Source of the DNA: JBICHN01 sp043101845
Lineage (GTDB): Bacteria > Planctomycetota > Phycisphaerae > Phycisphaerales > UBA5793
DNA length: 64,000 nucleotides
Direction of reading: 5' to 3'
NCBI GenBank assembly: GCA_043101845.1
Contig: JBICHN010000002.1
Coordinates: 248,001-312,000 of the forward strand
Shown: in pieces, positions 8,701 to 16,299 of the stretch
Position numbering within the stretch: the stretch's first letter is position 1
Layout: each line of letters opens with the position of its first letter
Made by a program: the position numbers and the translations under genes
The notes under the pieces: model-generated
The model's database searches: none
What the model was told of the DNA's origin: nothing
What the model saw: only the letters and a program-made list of their open reading frames with translations

Positions 8701-9348
8701 GTGAGCGACCCCAACACGGCCGAGAATTCTCGCGGAGTGAGTCGCGATCGACGCATTCGATGCCGCCGATGCGCCGGGCGCTATTCACTCCCGGCCGACG
8801 CGAACTCGCGCCTCTCGGCATGTCCCCACTGCGGGGCTTCGCCGCGACCGCTGTGGAATGGCCTTCAGCGGAATCAGAGCAGCGTGTTGCTCGCCTGGAC
8901 CTCCCTCGTGCTGTTGGCCGTCGCCTTCGCTTCACCGTTTCTATCGGTGACGAAGTTCGGCAACGCAGAGACCTACACCCTCCCGGGCGGTGTGCTACGA
9001 CTCTTTCGTGAAGGCCACACGGTCATCGCGGCCGTTCTCTTCCTATTCTCGATCGTGTTCCCGGTGCTCAAACTCATTCTGACAATGGTCTCCACCACAC
9101 GGCTCGCCCGTCTGAGTGACCAGGCACGACGACGCATGGTCCGATTCGCCATCGTGACGGGAAAGTACTCGATGCTCGACATCCTCGTGGTCGCGGTGCT
9201 CATCGTGGCGATCCAGGTGGATGGCCTCGCGAGCGTGAGACCGGGGATCGGAGTGAGTCTCTTCACGGGCGCAATCATCCTCTCCGCAGTGTCGGGATGG
9301 CTCGTGGATTTCGGCGCGTCGGTCCAGGCAGACGGGACAGTGAAGTGA
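8701..9348 (+). CDS. PqiA-like membrane protein with N-terminal zinc ribbon
   Basis: The 215-residue protein has a four-cysteine zinc-ribbon at the N-terminus (CRRC and CPHC) followed by about four membrane segments in the PqiA arrangement, including SVTKFGNAETYTLPGG after the first segment and GKYSMLDILVVAVLI, a stretch typical of the family. PqiA proteins sit in the inner membrane and work with MCE-domain proteins in lipid transport between membranes. Here no MCE gene is adjacent. The start is GTG 8701 with GGAGG upstream. Its stop overlaps the GTG start of the next gene, so the two are likely coupled. Confidence 0.85.
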   Translation: MSDPNTAENSRGVSRDRRIRCRRCAGRYSLPADANSRLSACPHCGASPRPLWNGLQRNQSSVLLAWTSLVLLAVAFASPFLSVTKFGNAETYTLPGGVLRLFREGHTVIAAVLFLFSIVFPVLKLILTMVSTTRLARLSDQARRRMVRFAIVTGKYSMLDILVVAVLIVAIQVDGLASVRPGIGVSLFTGAIILSAVSGWLVDFGASVQADGTVK

Positions 9349-9878
9349 CTTTAGAGCATCCATCGAAACCACCGTCGGCGAGGTCATCACGATGGGGGTG
9401 GCACGCGCTCTTCGCGGTTCTTCTTCTGATCGTGGCCGGCGGCTCCTTCTACATGCTCGAACAGGATGCGCTCGTCGACGCCATTCGAGTGACCCGCAAG
9501 CCGAATGCGGTCATTGACACGAGTGGCATTTTGAACGACGAGCCTGACTTCTTCGTTCGGTTCGTGACGGGCGCCGGCGAGCGCGAGTTGCAGGTCTACG
9601 AAGATCAGCCGATCGGAAATGGTCTCGAATGGAAGCTCGAACCGCGTCCCTGGCACAGCGAGATCCGCGAAGTGTCAATCTGGGACGAAGACATGATGCG
9701 GGATGATCAACTCGACCGCGCGGCCGTTGACGCATGGATCGTGGACGGACAGCGCTATCGCTTTGAATTCGTTCGACTCCCTTCTCCGATTCGACCCTGG
9801 GTGATCGGCGGAATCGTGTTCTTCGGGTTCTACTCGGTCGTCGCAGTGGGGCTCTTCCTGCGCGATCACGCCATTTGA
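9345..9878 (+). CDS. Membrane protein coupled to the PqiA-like gene
   Basis: The 177-residue product has one membrane segment at each end (HALFAVLLLIVAGGSFYML and WVIGGIVFFGFYSVVAVGLF) with about 120 residues between, probably outside the cytoplasm. I do not recognise the family. The GTG at 9345 shares bases with the TGA of the PqiA-like gene (GTGA), which suggests translational coupling and a stoichiometric partnership. An ATG at 9297 would give a longer product but lacks support. Because PqiA normally needs a periplasmic partner, this protein is a candidate for that role; this is inference from position only. Confidence 0.7.
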   Translation: MTLEHPSKPPSARSSRWGWHALFAVLLLIVAGGSFYMLEQDALVDAIRVTRKPNAVIDTSGILNDEPDFFVRFVTGAGERELQVYEDQPIGNGLEWKLEPRPWHSEIREVSIWDEDMMRDDQLDRAAVDAWIVDGQRYRFEFVRLPSPIRPWVIGGIVFFGFYSVVAVGLFLRDHAI

Positions 9879-9955
9879 GCGGCTCGCGCGGAAGCGTTTC
9901 GCGGCGCCCGAAGCGCTTCGGTCGGATTGGTTGAATTCAAGACGGAACCAGACCG

Positions 9956-10375
9956 ATGACGATCGCCGCCATGGTACCGCTCGCCTACACCGCGCCGCTC
10001 GGTTTGCTCGCGATCGGCGCCCTCCTGACTTATTGGACGGCGCTCCGGCCCGGACGCGCGCCGCGAAGTCGGCGCCGCATTCGACGAGCGAACACGATCG
10101 TTCAACTCATGCTCGTTCCGGCGCTGGTGTATGGTCTGAGTCTGGTCGATCCCGAAGTGGAGCCAAGCCGATTCATCGTCGTCTGGAGTGGCGTCATCGG
10201 TCTGGTTTCGCTGGTCTTCCTGCTCGCGATCCTCGATGTCTGGAACAACATCCGCCTGACTCGCCGGGATCGTCGCGCCGCGCGGGGCGCGACCCGAGAT
10301 CGACTCCGTGAGGCGCTACTTTCCGGCGAACCTGAGCCGGGGCGCGATGCGCCGGCCGAACGGTCCATCGGATAG
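9956..10375 (+). CDS. Small membrane protein of unknown function
   Basis: The 139-residue product has three predicted membrane segments: residues about 5-25, 48-65 and 75-93. Between the first two is a basic loop, and the C-terminal 45 residues are charged and cytoplasmic by the positive-inside rule. No motif is recognised. ATG 9956 is the first in frame; MVPLAY five codons later is possible. It lies 77 bases after the preceding membrane protein and 46 bases before lpxK, in the same direction. Confidence 0.65.
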   Translation: MTIAAMVPLAYTAPLGLLAIGALLTYWTALRPGRAPRSRRRIRRANTIVQLMLVPALVYGLSLVDPEVEPSRFIVVWSGVIGLVSLVFLLAILDVWNNIRLTRRDRRAARGATRDRLREALLSGEPEPGRDAPAERSIG

Positions 10376-10402
10376 CCGGACCGGGATCGGTCGAGCGCTC
10401 CC

Positions 10403-10408
10403 TATCAT
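10403..10408 (+). promoter_or_regulatory. -10-like TATCAT before lpxK
   Basis: TATCAT ends 13 bases before ATG 10422. If it is a -10 box, transcription would start about seven bases before that ATG, which makes the ATG at 10407 (inside the hexamer) unusable. Confidence 0.3.
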
Positions 10409-10421
10409 GGCGTCCGCCGCC

Positions 10422-11474
10422 ATGAGCGAGTTCCCGACGCCATCTCGAATCTCCGGGCCGCTCCCGGCGATGCTTCGACCGATTGGACGCGTGGCCGCGC
10501 CCATTTACGGCGCCGTGATCGCGACACGCAATCGGCGGTTCGATCGCGGACAGGGTGTGGAACGACTCGACCGTCCCGTGGTGAGTGTGGGCAACATCAC
10601 GGTTGGAGGCACGGGCAAGTCGCCGATGGTGAGCTGGATCGCGCAGCGACTCGTGAATGCGGGGCGCCGCCCGGTGATCGCCATGCGCGGATACCGGGCT
10701 CCCGAGAACGGAAAGTCGGATGAACACCTCGAGCACGAACGACGCACACCCGATGTTCCGGTGATCGCCAATCCTCGTCGCGCCGAAGCGCTTCGAGCTT
10801 TCTTCTCGTCGAATCCAGAGTATGACGATGTCATCCTTGACGACGGATTTCAACATCGGATGCTCGCACGCGACCTTGACCTCGTCCTCGTCGACGCCAC
10901 CCGTTCGCCGTTCCACGACCGGCTCCTCCCGGCGGGATGGCTGCGCGAACCGGTCGAGTCGCTGGCACGGGCTGACGGCGTCATCGTGACACGGGCGAAT
11001 CTCCAGGACGAGACGCGCCTCGACACACTGCGCGACGACATCGAGCGGATCACGGGCGAGGCGCCGGTCGCAGGGTTTCGCCATGTCTGGACCACCGCAC
11101 TCCTTCACTCCCAGGACGGCGTCGAGCGCGACGAGGCCATCGGATGGATCGCGGGCCGGCGCGTGCTCATCGTGTGCGGCATCGGACATCCGAGATCATT
11201 CACCGAGATGGTTGTGCAGCATGGCGCCCAGGTCGCGAACGAGATCATCCTCAGCGACCACGCGCGGTACGATGCGCCGGTCATCGATCGAATACGACGC
11301 GAGTCCGGCCGGGTCGACGCGGTCGTCACGACGCAGAAGGATCTCGTGAAGCTCGCGCCCGGCGTCGCGAAGGCGCCGCTGCCGGCGCCGATCTTCGCGC
11401 CGCGCCTCGAAGTCGTTCCGATCTGGGGCGAGTCGGAACTCGTTCGTCAACTGAGCGCGGTGACGAAGGAATAA
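10422..11474 (+). CDS. lpxK: Tetraacyldisaccharide 4'-kinase
   Basis: LpxK phosphorylates the 4' position of the lipid A disaccharide at the inner membrane. The 350-residue protein shows the P-loop SVGNITVGGTGKSPMVSW near residue 55, the following AMRGYRAP segment, DDVILDDGFQHR (family signature), and RDLDLVLVDATRS. Length agrees with the family (about 320-350). Start choice lies between ATG 10407 and 10422; 10422 is preferred because a possible -10 box covers 10407. It is followed four bases later by rfaE2. Its presence means that this organism makes lipid A and therefore has a true outer membrane. Confidence 0.92.
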   Translation: MSEFPTPSRISGPLPAMLRPIGRVAAPIYGAVIATRNRRFDRGQGVERLDRPVVSVGNITVGGTGKSPMVSWIAQRLVNAGRRPVIAMRGYRAPENGKSDEHLEHERRTPDVPVIANPRRAEALRAFFSSNPEYDDVILDDGFQHRMLARDLDLVLVDATRSPFHDRLLPAGWLREPVESLARADGVIVTRANLQDETRLDTLRDDIERITGEAPVAGFRHVWTTALLHSQDGVERDEAIGWIAGRRVLIVCGIGHPRSFTEMVVQHGAQVANEIILSDHARYDAPVIDRIRRESGRVDAVVTTQKDLVKLAPGVAKAPLPAPIFAPRLEVVPIWGESELVRQLSAVTKE

Positions 11475-11478
11475 GCGC

Positions 11479-11958
11479 ATGCCGACGAATCCGAAGCTCA
11501 TCGACCTCGACCGTCTCCGGCCCAGACTCGATCGCCGTCGCGCGCGCGGCCACCGAATCGTTATGACGAATGGCTGCTTCGATGTACTTCACGCCGGTCA
11601 TGTCCGATACCTTCGCTCGGCTCGTCGCCTCGGAGATCTGCTTGTGGTGGGTCTGAATGGCGACGCTTCCGTTCGGCGCCTGAAAGGCGACGGTCGTCCG
11701 GTCTATTCGCTCGACGATCGCGCCGAGATTCTCGCGGCGTTTCCGTTCGTTACATTCATCGTGCCATTCGACACGGACAGCGTCGAGTCGCTTGTGCGGT
11801 CAATTCGGCCGGATGTGCTCGTCAAAGGCGGGGACTACACGCCCGAAGAGGTCGTGGGCGGCGACTTTGTCCGCGCTCAGGGAGGTCGGGTCGTCGTCCT
11901 CGACCATCTCGAAGGTCGATCGACCACGGAGACGCTTCATCGTCAGCGCGGTTCATAA
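11479..11958 (+). CDS. rfaE2: D-glycero-beta-D-manno-heptose 1-phosphate adenylyltransferase
   Basis: This 159-residue enzyme makes ADP-heptose from heptose 1-phosphate and ATP. It corresponds to the C-terminal half of the two-domain HldE; here the kinase half is absent and must be encoded elsewhere. The nucleotidyl-transferase motif is MTNGCFDVLHAGHVRYL, followed by LVVGLNGDASVRRLKGDGRP and VLVKGGDY. The start has AAGGA upstream, four bases after lpxK, so both are in one operon. The product feeds heptosyltransferases such as the GT9 protein at 6894-8030. Confidence 0.93.
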   Translation: MPTNPKLIDLDRLRPRLDRRRARGHRIVMTNGCFDVLHAGHVRYLRSARRLGDLLVVGLNGDASVRRLKGDGRPVYSLDDRAEILAAFPFVTFIVPFDTDSVESLVRSIRPDVLVKGGDYTPEEVVGGDFVRAQGGRVVVLDHLEGRSTTETLHRQRGS

Positions 11959-11975
11959 GCCGCGGCGACTCGGGA

Positions 11976-12779
11976 TCAGCCAGTCGCCGCGTCCGAGTCG
12001 TCCTCAGCCGCCTTCTCCCCGAAGATCGCCGTGCCGACGCGCACGATGTTGGCGCCGCATTCGATCGCCGTCTCGAAGTCATTCGTCATGCCCATCGAGA
12101 GAATGTTGAAGTCGGGTCCTCCGACGCCGGACTTCTTCATCTCATCGAAGAGTTCACGGCAACGGGTGAAACAGGATCGAACTCGCGACTCGTCGCTCGT
12201 CAGCGGCGCCATCGTCATAAGACCGCGCAGACGAAGATGAATCATGGTGTCGATCAACTCCGCGAGATGCGGGGCCGCGACCGGAGCGATGCCATACTTT
12301 GATTTCTCGCTCGAGGTGTTCACCTGCAGAAGGATGTCGATCGTGAGGTCGCGCTTCATCGCCGCGTCCTGCAACTCTTCCGCAAGTCGGAGCGTGTCCA
12401 CGGAATGGACGAGCGAGACGAGGTCGATGACCTTGCTCACCTTGTTCCGCTGGAGGTGGCCGATCATGTGCCAGCGAATCCGCTCCGGCATCGACACCGG
12501 CCGGCTGCTCGTCATGGTCCGATGCCGGTCGAGGAATTCCTCGATCGACGCGACCCGCTTGCTCAGATTCTGCACGCGGTTCTCACCAAAATCGGCATGT
12601 CCGAGTTCGATGAGCTGTCGAATGTCTTCGGGGTCGGCGAACTTCGTGACCGCGACAAGCATGATATCGCCGGGATCGCGTTCACTTCGTCGGGCCGCGG
12701 CGTCAATCCGGCGGCGGACCTCTTCGTACCGCTCCTTGAGCGTGGGGAGCAGTGACATGGTCGAGGTCTCGCTCATCAT
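11976..12779 (-). CDS. yggS: PLP homeostasis protein, YggS/PROSC family
   Basis: The 267-residue protein is a one-domain, alanine-racemase-like barrel that binds pyridoxal phosphate and buffers its level without known catalysis. The PLP lysine lies in LVAVTKFADPEDI; GENRVQN, WHMIGHLQRNK, VHSVDTLRLA and LSMGMTNDFETAIECG are the standard family landmarks. The start has GGAGGGAGG a few bases upstream of ATGATG, and either ATG may be used. It converges with rfaE2. About 30 residues longer than the typical 230-residue family member because of an insertion after the NRVQN segment. Confidence 0.93.
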   Translation of the reverse strand: MMSETSTMSLLPTLKERYEEVRRRIDAAARRSERDPGDIMLVAVTKFADPEDIRQLIELGHADFGENRVQNLSKRVASIEEFLDRHRTMTSSRPVSMPERIRWHMIGHLQRNKVSKVIDLVSLVHSVDTLRLAEELQDAAMKRDLTIDILLQVNTSSEKSKYGIAPVAAPHLAELIDTMIHLRLRGLMTMAPLTSDESRVRSCFTRCRELFDEMKKSGVGGPDFNILSMGMTNDFETAIECGANIVRVGTAIFGEKAAEDDSDAATG

Positions 12780-12901
12780 TCGCCTCCCTCCATTGGAGGA
12801 TGCTTCGCCTGCTTGCGTACCGGAGACCGCCTTCAGGATAAGACCCGCGGCTCACGCCGACAAGACGCGACCCGAATCGAGGCCGAATCCGTTTCGATGG
12901 G

Positions 12902-14233
12902 TCAGGTCCAACGAACAATCGAAACGACGCTCAGCGTGAGGAGCGCAATCGTCTGGATGACGATCAGCCAGCGCGGGAGAACACGCGCCCAGAGGAGAGG
13001 AATCAGGATGGCGAACGGCATGAGGTATCGATCGAACACATCGCCGCGCGTAAGCGCATAGAGCGCCCAGCCGACGAGCGCCGTGGCGACGCCGAGCCGT
13101 TCGGCGATCATGGTCGCGTCGCGCGGCCGGGGATGGTTTCTGAGGAGGCCGACCGTCGCGCCGATCGACGCGACTCCGAGCCCCGCGAGCGCCACCGCCA
13201 CTCCAGTGGCGAGCGCAGGTCGGTCGCCGAATACTGCGATCAGCGTGGCGATCATTCCGAGATAGCGGCCGGCGTTCGGATCCGGGGTCTGCGCGAACGG
13301 TGATCCGTCCACGGCGCTCAGGACACCGAGGCCGATCCCGACGAGCAGACCGGCGAGCGAGCAGCGCCGGGCGAATCGGGTCTCCGTCCCGCTTCGCAAC
13401 CATACTGCGACGAGAAGGCATCCAAGGTACGGGAGAAGCGCCGCCGCGAGATAAGCCAGTGACTCGAGACGAAGGCCAAGCCCGTATCGGTCCTGGTACG
13501 AGGGACCCACGAGTCCGTCCCAGCGAAGAACGAGCGGCAGGCGGAGAAGCCCCGCGATACCGAGGGTGAGCCACCATGTCCACGCGCGCCATCGCAGATG
13601 GTCGAGTGCGACAAGAGCGATCGCCGCGGCATAGACGACCGCATGCACACGATGGTGCAGGAGAACGACGAGCAGGAGACCGCACAGGGCCGGTCCGGCG
13701 ACCGGATGTTCACGATCGCCGAGGAGACCGAATCCCCAGAGCGCCGTGGCCATGAGCGCCAGCCCGCCCAGGATGAACGACGGCTCACTCATGAAGAGTT
13801 GCGAGAGAATCAGGTGATACGGCAGGAGAAGAAAAAGCGCCGTGATCAAACCGGTTCGGCGATCGTCGAAGCCGAGCACTCGTACGAGAAACGCGAGAAC
13901 ACCCACGGAAGCCACGAAGAAGACGATCGAGAGAAGACGGAGTCGCTCTGTCTCAGCGCCGATGATCTCGGCGCCCGCTGCATAGAGGATGAAGAACGCG
14001 GGCCCCTTCGTATCGTCGAAATCGATCGTGTTCTCGACGGTCCAGCCTCCGTCGACGATTCGTTCGATGATCGGCTGCATGAGCGGCTCGTCCCAGGTCG
14101 GGTCGAGCCCACCCAAGCCCGCGGCGATTCGGAGCAAGACGGCGATGGCTGCCGCTATCGACATCGCGATGATCGAGGCGCGCACGGCAAGTTTGAATCG
14201 GCGGTCATCGTGAGTCGGAGTCGCCGGAGGCAT
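12902..14233 (-). CDS. GT-C type membrane glycosyltransferase (family 39-like)
   Basis: The 443-residue protein has about ten membrane segments. The first outer loop contains LDPTWDEPLMQ, the acidic catalytic-type motif, and IDFDDTKGPAFFILYA, which matches the KGP-and-aromatic pattern of GT39-family enzymes such as ArnT and PMT. These transfer a sugar from a polyprenyl-phosphate donor on the outer face of the inner membrane. The acceptor is unknown. Its ATG follows the stop of the UbiA-type gene by two bases (TGATCATG), so the two are in one operon, and the upstream enzyme could make its polyprenyl-phosphosugar donor. The family call rests on the topology and two motifs. Confidence 0.75.
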   Translation of the reverse strand: MPPATPTHDDRRFKLAVRASIIAMSIAAAIAVLLRIAAGLGGLDPTWDEPLMQPIIERIVDGGWTVENTIDFDDTKGPAFFILYAAGAEIIGAETERLRLLSIVFFVASVGVLAFLVRVLGFDDRRTGLITALFLLLPYHLILSQLFMSEPSFILGGLALMATALWGFGLLGDREHPVAGPALCGLLLVVLLHHRVHAVVYAAAIALVALDHLRWRAWTWWLTLGIAGLLRLPLVLRWDGLVGPSYQDRYGLGLRLESLAYLAAALLPYLGCLLVAVWLRSGTETRFARRCSLAGLLVGIGLGVLSAVDGSPFAQTPDPNAGRYLGMIATLIAVFGDRPALATGVAVALAGLGVASIGATVGLLRNHPRPRDATMIAERLGVATALVGWALYALTRGDVFDRYLMPFAILIPLLWARVLPRWLIVIQTIALLTLSVVSIVRWT

Positions 14234-14235
14234 GA

Positions 14236-15231
14236 TCAGGTCTCGAAGAGCGTGCGCAGCCGTTCACCCACAAACGGAACATAGAGCACGAGCGCCGCGG
14301 CCACGCCGAACGCCACGCTGCTCGCGAGAATAATGGGATCGGTGAGGAGAATGTGAAGGGGGCTGTCACTCAGTCCCCGCAACGCGACTCGATAGATTCG
14401 AAACATGACGATAACGACGAGCGGCGTGAGCAGAATGAACCCGCGCACTTCGGCCCCGACCTCGAGAGCCGCGTGCTCCGAAAGCGAATACATCACGAAG
14501 GTAACGATCGCAAGGCTCGCGCTCACGCCGAGCATCCAGTTCAACTCGTCGGCGGACTGGTAGCCAGCCGCAGCCTTCCATTCGTGCCCATCCTGATTCT
14601 TGCGCACGGACATGAGATCACACAACCGCTTGATCTGTCCGAGAAAGAGGCAGAGGAAGAACACGCTCAAGAGGAGCCAGAGAGATGGGTCGACGCCGAT
14701 GGCGACGGCGCCGGCCAGTGCGCGGAGGACGAAGCCGAGTGAGAGCGTCACGACATCGACGATCGCAATGCGCTTGAGGATGAGGTTGTAGAATGTCTGC
14801 AGGACGAGATACGCGGCAAGCGTCGCCGCGACACCCGGACCGCCGGTAAAGAAGCTCACGCCGAATCCCGCCGCAATCCAGATCGCCCCGAGCGCATAGC
14901 CGGAGGACGGACTCAGGGCGCCGGACGCGATGGGACGGCGCCGTTTGACCGGGTGCTTCCGATCCTCGCGCCAGTCGATCGCGTCGTTCACGCAGTAGAC
15001 GCCGCTCGAGACGAATGCGAATGCGATGAATGCGAGCAGGCATGCCCACTGAGACTCCGGATCAAGGGCGCGTCCGGATGAGAGCAATGGCGGGACGACG
15101 AAGAGGTTCTTCGTCCAGTCTTCGATCCGGGCCAGCCGTAGTACATCCCGCAGCTTCAAGAGTTCGTTGCTCCACCCTCGTGTCAGTTGCGCGCCTTCGT
15201 CTTCGACCGTATCGGCCAGACGGGTTTCCAC
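14236..15231 (-). CDS. UbiA-family prenyltransferase, DPPR-synthase-like
   Basis: The protein has about nine membrane segments and the UbiA motif NDAIDWREDRKHPVKRRRPI with its aspartates intact. The pattern WTKNLFVVPPLL near the start and the NDxxD...KHPxKxxRP motif are typical of decaprenyl-phosphate phosphoribosyltransferase, which joins polyprenyl phosphate to PRPP. The start is uncertain: GTG 15231 gives 331 residues, TTG 15159 gives 307 with GGTGGAG ten bases upstream, and longer ATG starts would run into the divergent sdhB promoter. It is cotranscribed with the GT-C gene. A role in ubiquinone or haem synthesis is less likely given the KHPxKxRP sequence. Confidence 0.75.
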   Translation of the reverse strand: METRLADTVEDEGAQLTRGWSNELLKLRDVLRLARIEDWTKNLFVVPPLLSSGRALDPESQWACLLAFIAFAFVSSGVYCVNDAIDWREDRKHPVKRRRPIASGALSPSSGYALGAIWIAAGFGVSFFTGGPGVAATLAAYLVLQTFYNLILKRIAIVDVVTLSLGFVLRALAGAVAIGVDPSLWLLLSVFFLCLFLGQIKRLCDLMSVRKNQDGHEWKAAAGYQSADELNWMLGVSASLAIVTFVMYSLSEHAALEVGAEVRGFILLTPLVVIVMFRIYRVALRGLSDSPLHILLTDPIILASSVAFGVAAALVLYVPFVGERLRTLFET

Positions 15232-15279
15232 GACGAAATGTTGGGGGAATCCGTGCCGGACACCCCGGATTCGGGTCGA

Positions 15280-15286
15280 TATAGTA
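15280..15286. promoter_or_regulatory. Divergent -10-like element TATAGTA between the UbiA-type gene and sdhB
   Basis: TATAGT on the plus strand lies 70 bases before ATG 15356, and the same bases read TACTAT on the minus strand about 50 bases before GTG 15231. It is the most AT-rich point of the divergent gap. No clear -35 element is seen for either direction. Confidence 0.3.
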
Positions 15287-15355
15287 CTTTCTTCGGCCGG
15301 GCCACCGGGTCCGACCCGTCCCGATTCAATGCATCGACAGACTGGAGCCGCTTTC

Positions 15356-16147
15356 ATGGTCGCCGACAACGGCAAGGCGCCGGTACCCGGACGCAAAGTC
15401 ATCCTCGAGATTCAGCGCCAGGACGGACCGGACGGTCCTTCACGCTGGGAGTCGTTTGAGGTCGAGGTCGAGCCGGGCGCCAATGTCATCAGTTGTCTCC
15501 AGCAGATCGCCGCGAATCCGGTGACTCGGGACGGAACGAAGACGACGCCGGTGACTTGGAGCGCGACCTGTCTTGAGGAAGTCTGCGGCGCCTGCACGAT
15601 GGTCATTAACGGGCGGGTGCGGCAGAGCTGCTCCTGCCTGATCGACAATTACGCCCCGAACGACGGCGATGTCATCACGCTCGAGCCGATGTCGAAGTTC
15701 CCCGTCATCCGCGACCTGTATGTCGATCGATCGCGGCTCTTCAACGACCTTAAGCGAGTTTCGGCCTGGGTGCCGATCGACGGGTCGTGGGATCTGGGCT
15801 TTGGACCAAAGGAGAGTCCGGCGCAGCAGCAGATTCGCTATGCGCTCTCCCAGTGCATGACCTGCGCCTGCTGTCTCGAGGCCTGCCCGCAGTACACGAA
15901 GGACAACAACTTCGTCGGCGCTGCGGTCATCGGCCAGGCGCGGCTGTTCAACGAGCATCCCACGGGCGCGGCGCTCAAGCCGGCGCGGCTCGAAGTGCTC
16001 ATGGGTCCGGGCGGCGTCAATGATTGCGGGCAGGCGCAGAATTGCGTCAAGGTCTGTCCGAAGGACATCCCTCTGACCGAAGCGATCGCCGCGATCGGTC
16101 GCGCCGCGACGATCCACTCGATCAAGAAGTTCTTCTCTGGGCGGTAG
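15356..16147 (+). CDS. sdhB: Succinate dehydrogenase / fumarate reductase iron-sulfur subunit
   Basis: The 263-residue protein passes electrons between the flavoprotein and the membrane anchor of complex II. The [2Fe-2S] ligands are in CLEEVCGACTMVINGRVRQSC-type spacing (CLEEVCGAC, then C 11 residues on); the [4Fe-4S] and [3Fe-4S] ligands are in CMTCACCLEACP and CVKVCPKDIP. Length is normal. ATG 15356 has GGAG upstream. The flavoprotein and anchor subunits are not next to it: the neighbours are a UbiA-type gene upstream on the other strand and a transglutaminase-like gene downstream, so the subunits are dispersed in this genome or this is a separate copy. Confidence 0.9.
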   Translation: MVADNGKAPVPGRKVILEIQRQDGPDGPSRWESFEVEVEPGANVISCLQQIAANPVTRDGTKTTPVTWSATCLEEVCGACTMVINGRVRQSCSCLIDNYAPNDGDVITLEPMSKFPVIRDLYVDRSRLFNDLKRVSAWVPIDGSWDLGFGPKESPAQQQIRYALSQCMTCACCLEACPQYTKDNNFVGAAVIGQARLFNEHPTGAALKPARLEVLMGPGGVNDCGQAQNCVKVCPKDIPLTEAIAAIGRAATIHSIKKFFSGR

Positions 16148-16155
16148 GCGACCGC

Positions 16156-16173
16156 GCCCGGGTATTCACGGGC
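16156..16173 (+). other. Hairpin after sdhB
   Basis: GCCCG and CGGGC flank an eight-base loop nine bases after the sdhB stop codon. There is no T-run after it, so intrinsic termination is doubtful. Confidence 0.25.
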
Positions 16174-16299
16174 AGGTTACGCTGCGCAAGCGTCGCCAAA
16201 ATCGTTCCGTTCTTCTTGACGGAACCGACGCCTCCAGCGCATCCTTACCCTACGAGCCATTGCTCGACATGAAGTCGCGTCTTCGCGCAGGAGGTTCCG

